Part shown: piece by piece, positions 35,467 through 47,323 of the stretch
How positions within the stretch are numbered: the first letter of the stretch is position 1
How the letters are laid out: the number at the start of each line of letters is the position of its first letter
From: Welwitschia mirabilis
Lineage: Eukaryota > Gnetophyta > Gnetopsida > Welwitschiales
Direction: 5' to 3'
NCBI GenBank assembly: GCA_051453625.1
Contig: JBOZIK010000001.1
Span: 67,836,169 to 67,900,168 of the forward strand
Length of the DNA stretch: 64,000 nt
Position numbers and translations under genes: made by a program
Notes under the pieces: generated by a model
Seen by the model: only the letters and a program-made list of their open reading frames with translations
What the model was told of the DNA's origin: nothing
Database searches by the model: none

Positions 35467-36110
35467 ATAAACCTTAAGGTAAAGTTTAATAAGTAAAAAT
35501 ATTCTCACATAAATTCTAAGAAAATCTTTTAGTGTTATAGAAGGGTAACCTAGAGGCTTAATAAAAGAACTTTAAAAAAAAAAAAATTTAATATGTGAAA
35601 ATTTTCTCATATGAACCCAAAGAAAATCTTTTAATGTTTTCTCCAAAATTCTTAGACTTTGAAAAGTTAATATAAAAGGGTAACCTTGGGACTTAATAAG
35701 AGAATGTTTAAAAAAAAGTTGTAATAAGTGAAAATATTCTTGCATAAACCCTAAGAAACTCTTTTAGTATTTCTATCAAAAGTTCTTAAGACTTTAGAAG
35801 GCCAATATAGAAGGGTAAATCTTAGGACTTAATAAAACAAGTTTTAAGGAAAAATTTTATTATGTGATAGTGTTTTTATTAAATCCCAACAAACTCTTTT
35901 AGTGTTATTCTCCAAGGTTCTTAGACTTTAGAAAGCTAATATAGGAGTGTATCCTTGGGAATTAATAAAATAATTTCTTAAGAAAAACTTTTAATAAGTG
36001 AATTAGTTAAACCTTCTTTACATAAACCCTGATGAACCCTTTTAGTGCTACTCTTAAAGTCTTCAAAGTTCTTAGACTTTCGAAAGCCAATGTAAAAGGT
36101 AGAAAAAGGG
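35467..36110 (+). repeat. 133-bp tandem repeat, right piece, B 3' LTR
   Basis: Landmarks near 35541, 35666, 35801, 35935 and 36086. The first partial unit continues the one cut at 28149 by element E. Confidence 0.8.
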
Positions 36111-36501
36111 GACTTTAATAAAAGAATAAACACTTAAACATATTAAATTTCTAGAAATAAATCTAATATTAATAAAGATGTGTTTCCTTAATTAAGAAAT
36201 CTTACTGATTAAATTACTCTAAGTAGGAGATTCTTCAGCTAAATTTTAATTAAAAAATTACTTTATCTTTAATTATTTTAAGGACATCTTAATGTTTAAA
36301 TTTTTGCAACACCTAATAATAGTTTAGCATTAGGAAAGATTCTAATAACATAGAAACTTTTAGGTTAAGTCTTTTCTGAAAAGATTAAGTAGCTCTAAAA
36401 TGATACTAAAGTATCTTCTAAGTTTTTCCAAATAACTCTAATCAAGATAATTTTAGGTTAATAAAATTTTTAGATTTTGTAAGGGTGTTAAGATTGTGAC
36501 A

Positions 36502-36633
36502 GATAAAATTGTAATGTAAAAAGCACTTGAAATCAAACAACTTTCTATCAGCATATGTAGGTTCTTTTTTAAAAAAAAAAGTATAATATTTCACATAAAA
36601 ATAACAAGTGTCCTATAGTAATGATGCCAATTT
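36502..36633 (-). other. Element C internal region, right part, with primer binding site
   Basis: On the - strand TGGCATCATTACTATAGGA (36629 to 36611) follows the LTR end by four bases. It matches the tRNA-Asp complement TGGCGCCGTTGCCGGGGA with transitions and one extra base, and is nearly the same as the decayed site in element G. The remaining about 110 bp show no feature. Confidence 0.75.
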
Positions 36634-39497
36634 TAAATGAATTAAAAACTTAATTTTTAAAATGAGAAGATAAAACTTTGATCCTTCACAAAAATGAATG
36701 TATACTTAACATGAGCATTCAACTTAGGGTAAGAAAGTTCAAGTATAATAAGTTCAAATTAAAGCATAAAGAAATCTCCTAAGTCAAATTGCATATATAG
36801 TGGAAGCACATGAGTATCGAACTGACATAATACTTGACATGAATTCATAGAGAAATATTAATATTATCAAACTATCACTTTACGTGATAAAATAACTATT
36901 TCTTTCACATGATGCATAAGTAATAAGAACACATTATTTATAGTTACTGTAAAGGACTATATGTATAAAAGAATATTTCATAAGAACTGAACAAGCAAAT
37001 ACAATAAAATAAAAAGAAGTAATGTTTTATAACTATTCCCTATAATTATAAATATCATTTATAACTCCTACAAATAATCAAGAGAATTGAAATAATATAA
37101 TCTACTAAAGTTATTTCATATTTAAAACTTTTCCTTGCAGTGTTCACTACTTGAAGTCATTTAACATGAATGTAATTAAGTAATTCAAACATCAAATTCC
37201 ATTCTATATAAAATGTACAACATCATATAATTAAAAAACAACACTTTAAAACTTATATTCTTCAAATCGATATAGGAAACTATTTGAATTTATTAAGATT
37301 TTCCCTAAATTGAAATATAACTGACTTGAAAGATAATTCTTTATTTATCATAAAATAAGTTATAAAGCATTAAAATATCTAAATTAAATTATAAATTAAT
37401 AAGTAATTAATAAAACTTAGCATGTAAATATTTATAGAATCAAAGTAACACTTTGTAAATTTTAAGCTATTTTGACTGAAATAAAGAGGAAAAGGAAGAA
37501 GAGAGAGAAAATGGAGAGAGAAAATCCAGAATAATAGACTTAAAAAATCTTAGAACCTTAAAAATACTTATAATTGGTCCTAAAATACGTTTCTAGAATA
37601 AAACATTTAAAATCAAGTAGAATTGATTAAAATGGATAGAAATAATTCATTTAGAAAACTGTAAAAATTATAGTCAGTCCTACTTTGACCAAGAATATTG
37701 TGAAAAATATAAAACTTAAGAAAAATTGGGTTTCATGTTATATGAGTATGCAAACACTACTACAGGATCGAATCTTGAATATTTGAAAAGTCAATAATGA
37801 TAATAGTTGAAGTTACTTTATAAAATCATTAAAATCAAGATTTGCTAGTTTAGAAATTTTTCTAAGTAAAACTGAAACTTCAACTATAAATGGCTGAACA
37901 GGGAGTTTTAGAGGTCACATTTGGGTTTTAACAAACTGTGAATGAAAGTTTCTAAATCATGAGAGGAATCTACTTGTAGAATTTTAGAACCACTAGAGTT
38001 ATAGGAAAAGAGTTATGATCAAAACAAACACTAAAATTCACTATTCTACTTTGATTTTGAGAAGAGGAGAAAGAAGAAAGAATAATTAATTTAAAAAAAT
38101 AATTTTAACCTTATAAAATATATAAATAACATATTTACAAATCTACCTACTACTATTAGGAAAAAGAAAATATAAATTCATCATCATTTGCCCTAGAAGA
38201 AAGGTGGAATTGTAAGAAAATGTACTAGAAAATGAGAAGAATGGAAGAAAGAAGGGAGAAGAGGAATAAAATGCATAATTTCTTTTGAAAAAGAGTGTAT
38301 AACCAAGAAAAATTTTATATTTTTACAATAGGTATTAAATGCATAATTATCTACACAGCACTAATTAGGCAACATGCTATAAAAACTCTAATTAGATTAA
38401 AAGAAAAACATGATACAAATGCAAAAATCAAGCAATTAAAAGTACAAAAACATAAAGAAAAGAACGCCCATTGGTTTCAGATGAATGCACAATCATTTTC
38501 ATTAGTTTTCAATCCAACTTCTTATCATATTTAATGCATTCTCCTCCTCCTGCACCATCTGAACACATGCACTTCATCAACCCTATAATGCCCTTTGGAT
38601 GGATGGAGATGGGAGAAAATATAATGAAAAATCGGATGTGAAAGGGTTAATAAGTTAAAAATAAATTTATATAATTAAAAAATGTGAATTAAGAATGTAA
38701 AAGGCTTACAAAGTTGATATAGAGAGAAGACCAACATGAAAGTGAAGAAATGTGAGAGATATGTAGTAGAAAATCTCCTTCCAATTCTTGAGACTGGCTT
38801 GAATTACATCAAAATGACATGAAAATAATAGATTAATATTATGATATTAGTTTAAACATTAAGGGGGTATTTATATGTGCATTTGGGTTACTTTTAATAT
38901 AGGAAGTTATCAAAACCATCACATTTCTACATATGATTCACACCTAACATGTGAGAACTGTCAAATGCTTCTATAGCATCAATGTAGTCATGAAAATGAT
39001 GATGTATCCCCATAGGTAGTTTGAAAATGACTACTAAACTTACAAATAATAAAATATCTCAATTTTATTTGTTATGACTTATATTACATGAAAACATCAA
39101 GTTCAACTCAAAAATAACTAGAAAGGTATAAATTATAGCTTTTGTAATGCAGTTTTCTTAGGTACTGATGTCCTAAAAGGATATGATGTCATTCAATGTT
39201 ATGTAAGAGGATGATATATGATGATGAACAAGGAACTATGAATTATATATAGAGCTTCTACATTGAAATAATCTTCCATGATTTTCATTTTTACCCTTGA
39301 TCTTGATCTTCTAATCATAAGGATTACGAAGAGCCTTAAACTAGATCATAATGCATAATTTTGATCTCATTAAATGTCCAAGTTCCTTGTCATCTTAAAA
39401 GTGCAAAAATACCTCTAAATGCAATATTGAATTTTTAAAATTAATGTAAAATAATGACTATGTATACCTTATTTTATAAAAAATCCATGCTTTATCA
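36634..39497 (-). repeat. Element C right LTR (5' LTR on the - strand)
   Basis: Starts TAAATGAATT and ends GCTTTATCA, followed by the AATAT target duplication. It aligns with 12679-15566 throughout. A short frame at 38295-38534 has no counterpart in the other LTR and is not a gene. Confidence 0.85.
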
Positions 39498-39502
39498 AAT
39501 AT
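39498..39502. repeat. Target site duplication of element C, right copy (AATAT)
   Basis: Same five bases as 12674-12678; the D protease frame continues directly after them. Confidence 0.85.
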
Positions 39503-39860
39503 TTTCTTTGGTAACATGACTATTGAGTTAAATATCTTTAATACCATAAAACAACTTGATGATTTGAAAAGAGTGAATTTTGTTGAGAGTTTTTATGATC
39601 TTAATTCTCCTTCATATGAGAGAAATAGTTTTCATCTTTCACTATCTTCTTTGGATTATGATTTATAAGCTAATCTTAAAAATGATCCTTGCTTGGATAT
39701 GGACTTACCTCTTAAAGATTTAAAATATATCTTTGATGACGATCCTTTCCATTTATTGATTTTTAATTCATCCATGTCTTTATTAAAGAAAATTGTTTTA
39801 CAAGAATTATTGGTTAAGTAAGAGAAAGGTATAAGATGGTTTTCTCATGACGTAGAATGT
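39503..39860 (+). pseudogene. Element D protease C-terminus and start of pol
   Basis: Directly after element C the frame reads FFGNMTIELNIFNTIKQ (from 39503), the block that ends the Athila protease domain, and so completes the gene cut at 12678. It continues to RVNFVESFYD, and at 39701-39800 shows LPLKDLKYIFDDDP and a following stretch like the region just before RT in Athila-type pol, ending near WFSHDVE (39838-39858). Only a few stops interrupt it. The conserved RT blocks that should follow are not seen. Confidence 0.75.
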
Positions 39861-41631
39861 TTGAATCATAATGAGAATTCTTCCTATACCCTTCTTAAGT
39901 TTTTTAACTTGTGTATGGAGTCTTATCATAAAAACATTTCTAAGCCTAATTTGTCACTTGATCAATTATCTCATCCTTTTTATTATATAACTCTTAATCA
40001 TTTACATTTTTCATCCCCATCCATGAGTATACACTAGTACTGTGAACCTAATTTAATTTTATCAAATAAGATTAAATTGAATTTACCTACTCTAGCTTTG
40101 AGATGCTTGGATCAAACTATGAGAAAACCTCCTGTATTCAAGGATGCTCTTTTTATATAAATCCTTAATCATTTCCATTTACCTCACCTATACTTTAGCT
40201 ATCTTACTCATCTGAATCACTCTAATATAATCCTTTATTATGTACATTTTCTCCATTTCTTCCATCATCTTATGAGTCCATGAAACTCACTAATCTTGGT
40301 TAATGTGTGTTCTTTATTCCATGAATAAAGAGATCTTTTATCTTTCTAAAGCTTAATTGAAATTTTATAAGTTTCTAATTTTTCATTAGCTAGTTCTTTG
40401 AAGTTTTTAGATTCTTTATTAGGATTTGCATGCATTTAGAGATATCCAATTTGGAATCAAGGAAAAATATGGATTATTTTCTTTCATGGCATTTCTTTCT
40501 TTCAAAGTACTCATGGTGATGAAATTATTTATTTATTAGGATAGTGAGACAATGAATTCTTTCATGTACTATAAATATAATATATATATTATATATATAA
40601 AATAAGAAGCAAATAAAATCAAGGAAAATATTGAATATCTTTAGCACATCTTTATGATCATTTCTATTGGCTTTAGTTAACTACATTGGGGATATGAACA
40701 CTTGCTAGTAATGCAACCATAACGATTCATGCATAATATATTCTTCTACACTAGGGCTATAGATGTTTGTTAGTAATGTAGCACTAAATCCTTTTTATAC
40801 AACGAATTAAATCTATTAGAAGGAAGTAATACTACATTAAATGCTTAATATAATCAAGTGCTTGAAACTTGGATGTTCATGGAAGAAGGACAAGGAATGA
40901 AATTAAGATGGGATAAGAAAGATACTTTGTTTTTTTATCTTAACAATTAAATTAATATTCTTTTTCTAGTTGTGAGATTTCAAAGATTTACTAATTTAGA
41001 ATTTTGTGTATCTTGGTAAAATATCCACTCAAAATTATATAACTAAATAAGATCATTAGCTTTTATTCATTTTATTTCATTTATTCATAAGATGTATATT
41101 AAGATTAATTATTTCATTCATTCGTTTCATTACATTTTCACTCAATTTTATCATCCATTCTAAGTCATAATTATTTGATTTTCCTTATATAAAAAAGCAC
41201 ACAAAAAAAAATCATGTTTCCTATGATTTTAACCCTCTATTCATGTCTAGGTTCAAGGTAAAATTGATCTGAATCATTAATAGAATCTAGTAATCAAATG
41301 CTTCTCATTTCATTCACTTTTTATAAAAGCCTATGATTTATAAATCATCCACACTGACCATTCATAGTTGCTGTAACCTCCATGCTACTGCAACCTCATT
41401 ATGTTCACCCAAGCAACATCTTCACATTTTGTGGCTAACACCATCTACCCTCATTAATGCTATTATTTGTTCTTTTTACGATGCATCTGAATTTTTCTTT
41501 TAGTGCTATTTTAGCTTCCTCTTAGTTTATAGTTCATTGGTGAGGCCTTTTTCATATTTTGAAACTCTATTTTTCACTTTTTTAACCTCTATTTTATTTT
41601 TATTTTATTATTTTTTATTTTTCTTTCTTCA
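39861..41631 (+). other. Element D middle region, no recognised domain
   Basis: Up to about 40300 a + frame keeps a protein-like composition rich in Asn, His, Leu and Ser with occasional stops, but no RT, RNase H or integrase motif is present. From 40300 to 41631 the sequence is AT-rich and shows no coding signal. Most of pol appears deleted or replaced. Confidence 0.5.
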
Positions 41632-42780
41632 TTGTATTATTTTATGCCACCATTCACATCATTCCTTGATTGTTTTACATCCTTCTATCTTGATAAGATT
41701 CAAGTAAGAAACTGGGATTATTTGCTAAACAAAAATAATGCCTACTACTTCCCAAAGGCTATTTTGAAGTTCTACAAGAATGAAATAATTGATGAAGATA
41801 ATCCTTGGATAATTCATTACTCTATTCAACACACTTTTTTTGTTATTTTTATTAATGATGTAAAAGTCATTTTAACAGCTAAGAACCATGATAGTTTGCA
41901 TTATATGCTTATAAAATCCCTTAGCTGCTATTGTGCTATGCTTAATGTTAATTATGTATTAAACAAAGAAGGAGCCCTACCTTGGAAATACCTCCATAAG
42001 AACTAAATTGCACTTTTTAGGTTTATCATTTGAAATGTTTTGCCTACGTCTCATGTAACTGAGTCCTATGATACTCACCTTAGAATTATCTAAGATAATA
42101 AACCCTTTGATATTACCAAAAGTCTATTTATGACTATAGCCAATAATATGTGTTATAGGAGCAATCTTCCCTTCCTTTACTTACTTTCAAACTTAATCCA
42201 TAATGCATTAGCTTACATCCTAGAATTTAGGGGATGAGATAGGATCCTAATTGACACCATTATCCCTAAAAAGATTATCCAAATTAGNNNNNNNNNNNNN
42301 NNNNNNNNNNNNNNNNNNNNNNNNNNNNNNNNNNNNNNNNNNNNNNNNNNNNNNNNNNNNNNNNNNNNNNNNNNNNNNNNNNNNNNNNNNNNNNNNNNNT
42401 CACTCATTATAAGAATAAAGGAAAATGCTTCTATTGGTGAAAAATCTCATGCTTCTTCCTCTCTGCCTTCTTCCACTCCTTCTTTTAATATAGACATTTC
42501 TCCACTAATTCAAGTGATATCTTTTTATAAGAAATTCCCAAATATCAAAGGACTTGAATTGGGAAGCTATGGAAAAAGATGAAAAAGATTGCAAAGAAAC
42601 AAAAAGATATGTTTAAGAAGCAAGAAGAGAGGGATGAAAAATTAGAGAGGTTAGTCTCTTACAGAAGATCTTCGAGCAAAATATTTTTGACTTTCTCACT
42701 TTCTCACCCTTCTTCACTTGCATTTTTCAGTTGTAATAGTTGCATTAACTTGCATCTTCTTTGTTATAATGTCTTTTAAA
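41632..42780 (+). pseudogene. Element D env-like/third ORF domain
   Basis: An open stretch at 41632-42006 (124 codons) reads VRNWDYLLNKNNAYYFPKAI, LKFYKNEI, then FFVIFINDVKVILTAKNHDS. The pattern, a helix with a W-Y..P..L..FY core then a V.G..V.LTA strand, resembles the plant retroelement domain often called putative plant transposon protein, found in the third ORF of Athila-type elements. In shifted frames 42110-42280 adds FMTIANNMCYRSNLPFLYLL. After a 112-N gap, 42420-42650 encodes a Ser-rich stretch and a Lys/Glu-rich helix, the usual C-terminal layout. Function of this ORF is unknown even in intact elements. Assignment is by pattern only. Confidence 0.5.
42288..42399. other. Assembly gap, 112 N
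   Basis: Within the env-like remnant of element D. Confidence 0.99.
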
Positions 42781-43858
42781 CTTAATAAAAAATTAACATG
42801 AATTTATATTTCTATAAATATAGTTTTAATTCTAAACTATGCCTTCATTAAAAAATTCTTAATTTGATTGTAAGACGCTAAAACATAGGAATTGATTCAT
42901 AATTCTTAACAAAGCTGGCATTGCTGGCATCCATAATTAATACTGCCACTCTAATCCTTGTAGATAGATTTCTTTCTGCATAGAGATTTTATATCACATT
43001 TCCTATGTTTCTAGCACTCAAGTCTCTATTAAAAATTTATAGAAATTCATTGATTTATATTTATTATTTACTCTTCCATTTAAAAATTATCACATTTAGT
43101 TCTCATTCTTCGTCCTATTTTAATCATTTTGTTATTTTTTCATAGTCTTATATTGTAGATTAAAAACTGTAAGACATTATGACCAAAGCTTCATCCTTAA
43201 TTTTTAGTCTTTTACTTGCATTAGTTTATATTTTATATTTTTTCATTTTATCATGCATTACACATTTTTTCTAAGTAATTTTACTTTTTAGATCAGTTTA
43301 GACCATATTAGCACATGCATCATTCATTCCTCATTATGCTTACATTTAATTATTTATATTTAAACTTTGAGAACAAATTTTAGCCTTTGTTGGAATGGCA
43401 TTTTCACTTAAGTACTTACTTTTCATGCTTTATCTTTTACTTAAGTAAAATTCCAAAGTACATTGCCCAAACTTTCTTCAAGACTCCCTTCATCTTTCTA
43501 TACTTGATTGAGGTGATTTTTAATTTTTTACGATATTACTTAATTTTTCAATACAATTTTTTGCTATGAAACTAGTAAAATATCTATTTGAACATATGAT
43601 GATATACAAAAATTAACATTTTCATCAAGGAACTAATGCCTTATTACCATGTTTAATTAATCATTATAATAGTTTTATGTATTTATTATGATTAAGTCCA
43701 TGGGAATCCTTTTTTACTAAAAATATACCTTAACACTATTATTTTAAAGGCTAAATATGTCATCAGGAGTATTATGGTAGAAGATGGAGGTATACTGAGC
43801 TTAATTGACAATGAAATTATTTCTAGAAGTGGCAATGCCTCTTATTTTGAGTAGAATA
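42781..43858 (+). other. Element D 3' non-coding region
   Basis: AT-rich and without coding signal, repeats or palindromic motifs that I can see. It ends where element F starts at 43859, so the D polypurine tract and 3' LTR are not in view. Confidence 0.5.
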
Positions 43859-46465
43859 TGTGACACCCTATCTTTTCTTATTATAATTAAGTACTATTTT
43901 TATTTTTTTCTTTTTTCTTCTTTCAGTCTTTAATATTATTACCTAATAGACATAGTAGAATCTAGGATCAAATTTTACTTGTTCCTTTATTAACATTTTT
44001 GTATTTTGAGAAAAACAAATCATATTATCATTATATATTTATTTAGACTTAATTCTTATATTATTTTAGTTTACAAACAATAGTAATATCATAAGATTGT
44101 GTCCTACATTTCTTTTTAATTTTTCATCACACAAAAAAATATCTTATAAATTGTTGAAAAGATATAAACTTATTATAAATATACATGGATATGTTTAAAA
44201 ATAATACCTAATCAATATAATGGGAGGTTTAAACTCTAATAAATGATATTATAACTTAATATTTGACCATTCTTTGGATGTGAGTTGATTATACTTCAGG
44301 TTTTAAACTATACAAACATGGCTAGGCTCAACTTCGTTTACTTACACTTTGTCTTGATATATCCCAATATAGGTGACAAGTAGTGCATGAGATGGATGCA
44401 TGCTAATAAATGACCCCCACTTTCTTGAAACATCTCTAGATTATGTAATGTAATCCATTGATGCCAAGGGCTTGAGATATTAATTCAGAGTAAGTTTATA
44501 TATAAGTAGGGTAGGAAAGTGGTGATTAAGTCCACTTCTAAAAGTTTTTAATTTAAAAAATGCAATGTGATTCACCTTAGTGATGAAATCTAAGTGTAAA
44601 TATGATCATTATTAGAATTATCCTAATTTAGTCTTATTTGATGAATACACCATAGAAATGCGTGCATATAATTATAACAAATATAGATATTTAATAGATT
44701 GTTTACTTAGTTATAATAATTCTAATCATTATTAGGTTCATTTTATAGAAACAATCATGAAAGTGAAAATAGGCATACTAGAACATCTTTATTTCAAGAT
44801 TATAGCCATGAAAATCTAAATAAAATAAATACTTTTCCTTTCTTTTAATAAATAATAAAAACTAAAAAGTATCAAATCACATATTAATAATGTACTTAAA
44901 GAAACTAGTCCATACCTAGAGCTATGCTAATCCGAGAAGCATTCTTCGATGCTCATCTGATAATCTCCATTGTGTAAGAAAGATAAACAAAAGAAGTATA
45001 ACTCATCAATAATTGTTAAAATATATCTCTTTATCCAAGACTCATGTGCATATATTATAAGTTAAAAAAAAGGCATAAATCAAAGACTATTTATGTTACT
45101 TAACTACTAAAGTGAAAACTCTTACAAGCATGAACATTCAAAGTAAGATAAAGGAAAAATTTGAAAGAGGTATTTCTATTAAAAAAATATTATTTTTAGG
45201 TAATGTAACTTAAGGATACTAATAGAAACATATCTTATATACTCAAAATTCTCTATAAAATTTTATGTAAAAATTTTTTATAACTCAAAACATTAATTAT
45301 AACATTTTTGGACTCTAAGGAGATGTCAAAATTAAAAATTTAATAATTAATTAATTATGAAGTAAAAGATAAATTAAAATAATTTTGCATAAAATAAATT
45401 TATAATAGGATCCTTGGAGATTAACTTATGCTATATTAGAATTCTAGAAATAGTATTTCTAAGGTTATGAATTAAGGTTAAAAATTATTAAATTTTCTAA
45501 AATTGCAGTCCTATCATACTACACTAAAATGATTATAACTTTCAAAATACTTTGAATTTTTAAATGATTCAAGATGTTTTGGAATTTTTATTTAATTTCC
45601 TATAACTTAAGATGTTAAAGTTTGTAGATATCATAATTTTTAGTTACAAAAATGTCAAGTAATTTCTTACTATTTTTTACATTTATTTCCTAATGTATTT
45701 TAACAAACAAATTTCTTAAAAATTATTACACATTAGAAAAATTGCTTTTGTACATTTTCACATTCATAACATAACCCTAGACTTACAAAAAACTTTTTAC
45801 TAATTTGTACCTATTAATTAAGAAGCTATCATGTTTTTATTCTATGCCTTTGTTTTGGAAATTTAACTTTCACTAAGGAAAATATAATAGAGGTTTAACA
45901 GCTAATTATGTAGTAATTTGAATTAATAAAATAATGAAAAAATTAGAGAGAATAATAATTTATGGTATTATTTTACTAAATACTATTAATGCAAATTAAT
46001 TTAGGAAGGAAAACCCTATTAATACAAAAGAAACATGGGTACTCAAATATATGATAAATCCCCGAAGTGGTTATTTGGTCATAATCATCCATTAGTAAAC
46101 TCTATCAGTATGCATAACAGACCTCTCATATCTTTCCCCATCTTGATAAGAGTGAATTAGAGGGAATAAAATAATTTTATGATATATCAGAAATAGTAAT
46201 CGAATACAATATTCCATCATTCTACTAAAATATTAAAATAGACCATATAGATAACATGAGTAAATAGCTTACTTGAAAAGATTCCTAAGTTCTTAATAGT
46301 TTAGGATTAATGAATATCCAAGCTCAATAGTTCTTAGATCTAAGCTTCTAAGCTCCAATCTCCACAAATAAGAGAATGAAAAAAAAATAGAGGAAAGAAG
46401 GAAAAGCATTTGTATGGAAAAATGGAAAGTATCTTCTTTTTTTGCAAGCGAGGAAAAGGTCTCTC

Positions 46466-46473
46466 TATATATA
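46466..46473 (-). promoter_or_regulatory. TATA-like box of the F LTR
   Basis: TATATATA; the matching place in the other LTR is TTTATATATG at 57168-57177. Position within the LTR fits a promoter, but in DNA this AT-rich the call is modest. Confidence 0.4.
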
Positions 46474-47021
46474 GATAAATAAAAGGCACATAGATCAAGA
46501 TTATAATATTACATGATTTATATATGATAAATAGGATGAGTAATAAGTTACATTGGAGTGAAAAGATAAAAATCATATTTATGACTTGTACACCTAACTA
46601 GGGTGAGTAATTTTCTTTTTTAATTAGTAGGATTAATTACATACATCACTTTTTCATTCTAGCTCTTTCTTAATCCTTTATAGGCCCATAAGTAAGTTTA
46701 ATTCCTCTAAGCTATGCATCAAAAGAATAAATGCATAAATCTCAAAATTTTATGTGGTATAATGAGACAAACTATTCAATTCCAATGAATAAAATAATAA
46801 ATATTCTATGAATCAAGTGCCTTATATATCTTAAAAAGACAAAAGTGTTGGTAGAGTAAATCTACTCATTTATCATTCTTGGTTCTAGGTAAAAATACGT
46901 GTACTTATTTACATGCTTATTTATTTTAAAATATATAAAATCTATCAATCACATAACACACAGAAGAAAATGTTTATTCATAATAGAATATAACTATTAC
47001 ATTTATCAAAAAGTTAAATGA

Positions 47022-47072
47022 NNNNNNNNNNNNNNNNNNNNNNNNNNNNNNNNNNNNNNNNNNNNNNNNNNN
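47022..47072. other. Assembly gap, 51 N
   Basis: Inside the left LTR of F. Confidence 0.99.
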
Positions 47073-47307
47073 CCTTACATAATGGGTTTATCTAGTTCTA
47101 AATATTTAAATAGCCTTTCTCCTAGAAACCTTCTAACATAATTATTATTATTTTCTTGTTGAATTATAAAAATTACAAACTAAGGTTAATTTGAAATTCC
47201 ATCTTATTTTGATAAGGCCTTTAAAGAAGAGTAATTCATCATTTGATTAAAAGCTTAATATACTTAATATCTAAGTAAATAAGGTTTATAAAATATAGGA
47301 TATGACA

Positions 47308-47320
47308 TACTCCCCGAATT
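47308..47320 (-). promoter_or_regulatory. Polypurine tract of element F
   Basis: On the - strand AATTCGGGGAGTA precedes the LTR start TGTCATATCC. Confidence 0.65.
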
Positions 47321-47323
47321 ATA

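Larger units (their letters stand above)
16540..36501 (+). mobile_element. Element B: Tekay/Del-type chromovirus
   Basis: LTRs of about 4.1 kb (16540-20635; 25264-36501 with element E inside) enclose a 4.6-kb internal region. An initiator tRNA-Met primer binding site follows the left LTR and AAAGAGGAGAAAA precedes the right one. Remnants in + order are gag, CCHC knuckle, protease, RT, RNase H, integrase and a C-terminal chromodomain, which is the chromovirus order. Long LTRs and the chromodomain type suggest the Tekay/Del clade. It sits in the internal region of element C. The expected 5-bp duplication is not preserved (agtac left, gataa right). All genes are broken. Confidence 0.88.
25264..36501 (+). 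repeat. Element B 3' LTR, interrupted by element E
   Basis: LTR sequence occupies 25264-28149 and 35467-36501. It matches the 5' LTR from TGTCATGCCC to the end TTGTGACA; the 5' copy has about 250 bp (near 19010-19200) missing here. A short frame at 25563-25817 starts just after the TATA box but lies in the LTR, is not conserved as a frame in the other LTR, and is not called. Confidence 0.85.
12679..39497 (-). mobile_element. Element C: non-autonomous Athila/Tat-type element with 2.9-kb LTRs
   Basis: Direct repeats 12679-15566 and 36634-39497 are flanked by the perfect 5-bp duplication AATAT. A tRNA-Asp-type primer binding site on the - strand (36629 to 36611) and a - strand polypurine tract (15580 to 15567) set the orientation. 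Without the nested element B, the internal region is only 15567-16539 plus 36502-36633, about 1.1 kb, with no recognisable coding sequence. The proportions, long LTRs around a short non-coding core, are those of non-autonomous large derivatives. In an 84-bp stretch compared by eye (from 12737 and 36693) about ten differences were counted, so it is old. Confidence 0.85.
11812..43858 (+). mobile_element. Element D: Athila-like element, split by element C
   Basis: Two segments, 11812-12678 and 39498-43858, read as one element once element C (12679-39497) is taken out: the protease frame left at 12678 resumes at 39503. In order it shows a gag-pol linker, a retropepsin remnant, the start of the pol region, and a domain like those of plant env-like third ORFs. 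The main RT, RNase H and integrase were not found between 39860 and 41630. The left end is uncertain: the LTR at 10587-11811 adjoins it, but no primer binding site is clear. On the right, element F begins at 43859, so no 3' LTR of D is visible. Confidence 0.65.
43859..47307 (-). repeat. Element F left LTR (3' LTR on the - strand)
   Basis: Forward start TGTGACACCC, forward end GGATATGACA. It aligns with 53644-57697 as far as that copy goes. It holds a 51-N gap (47022-47072). A - strand frame at 46340-46576 lies over the promoter area and is not a gene. Confidence 0.85.

Noticed and set aside
16535-36506. Target site duplication for element B
   Set aside because: The flanking words agtac and gataa do not match; no alternative boundary gave a better pair.
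38295-38534. 79-codon + frame in the right LTR of C
   Set aside because: The other C LTR does not keep the frame; no recognisable motif.
46340-46576. 78-codon - strand frame
   Set aside because: It lies over the promoter part of the F left LTR and is not kept in the right LTR.
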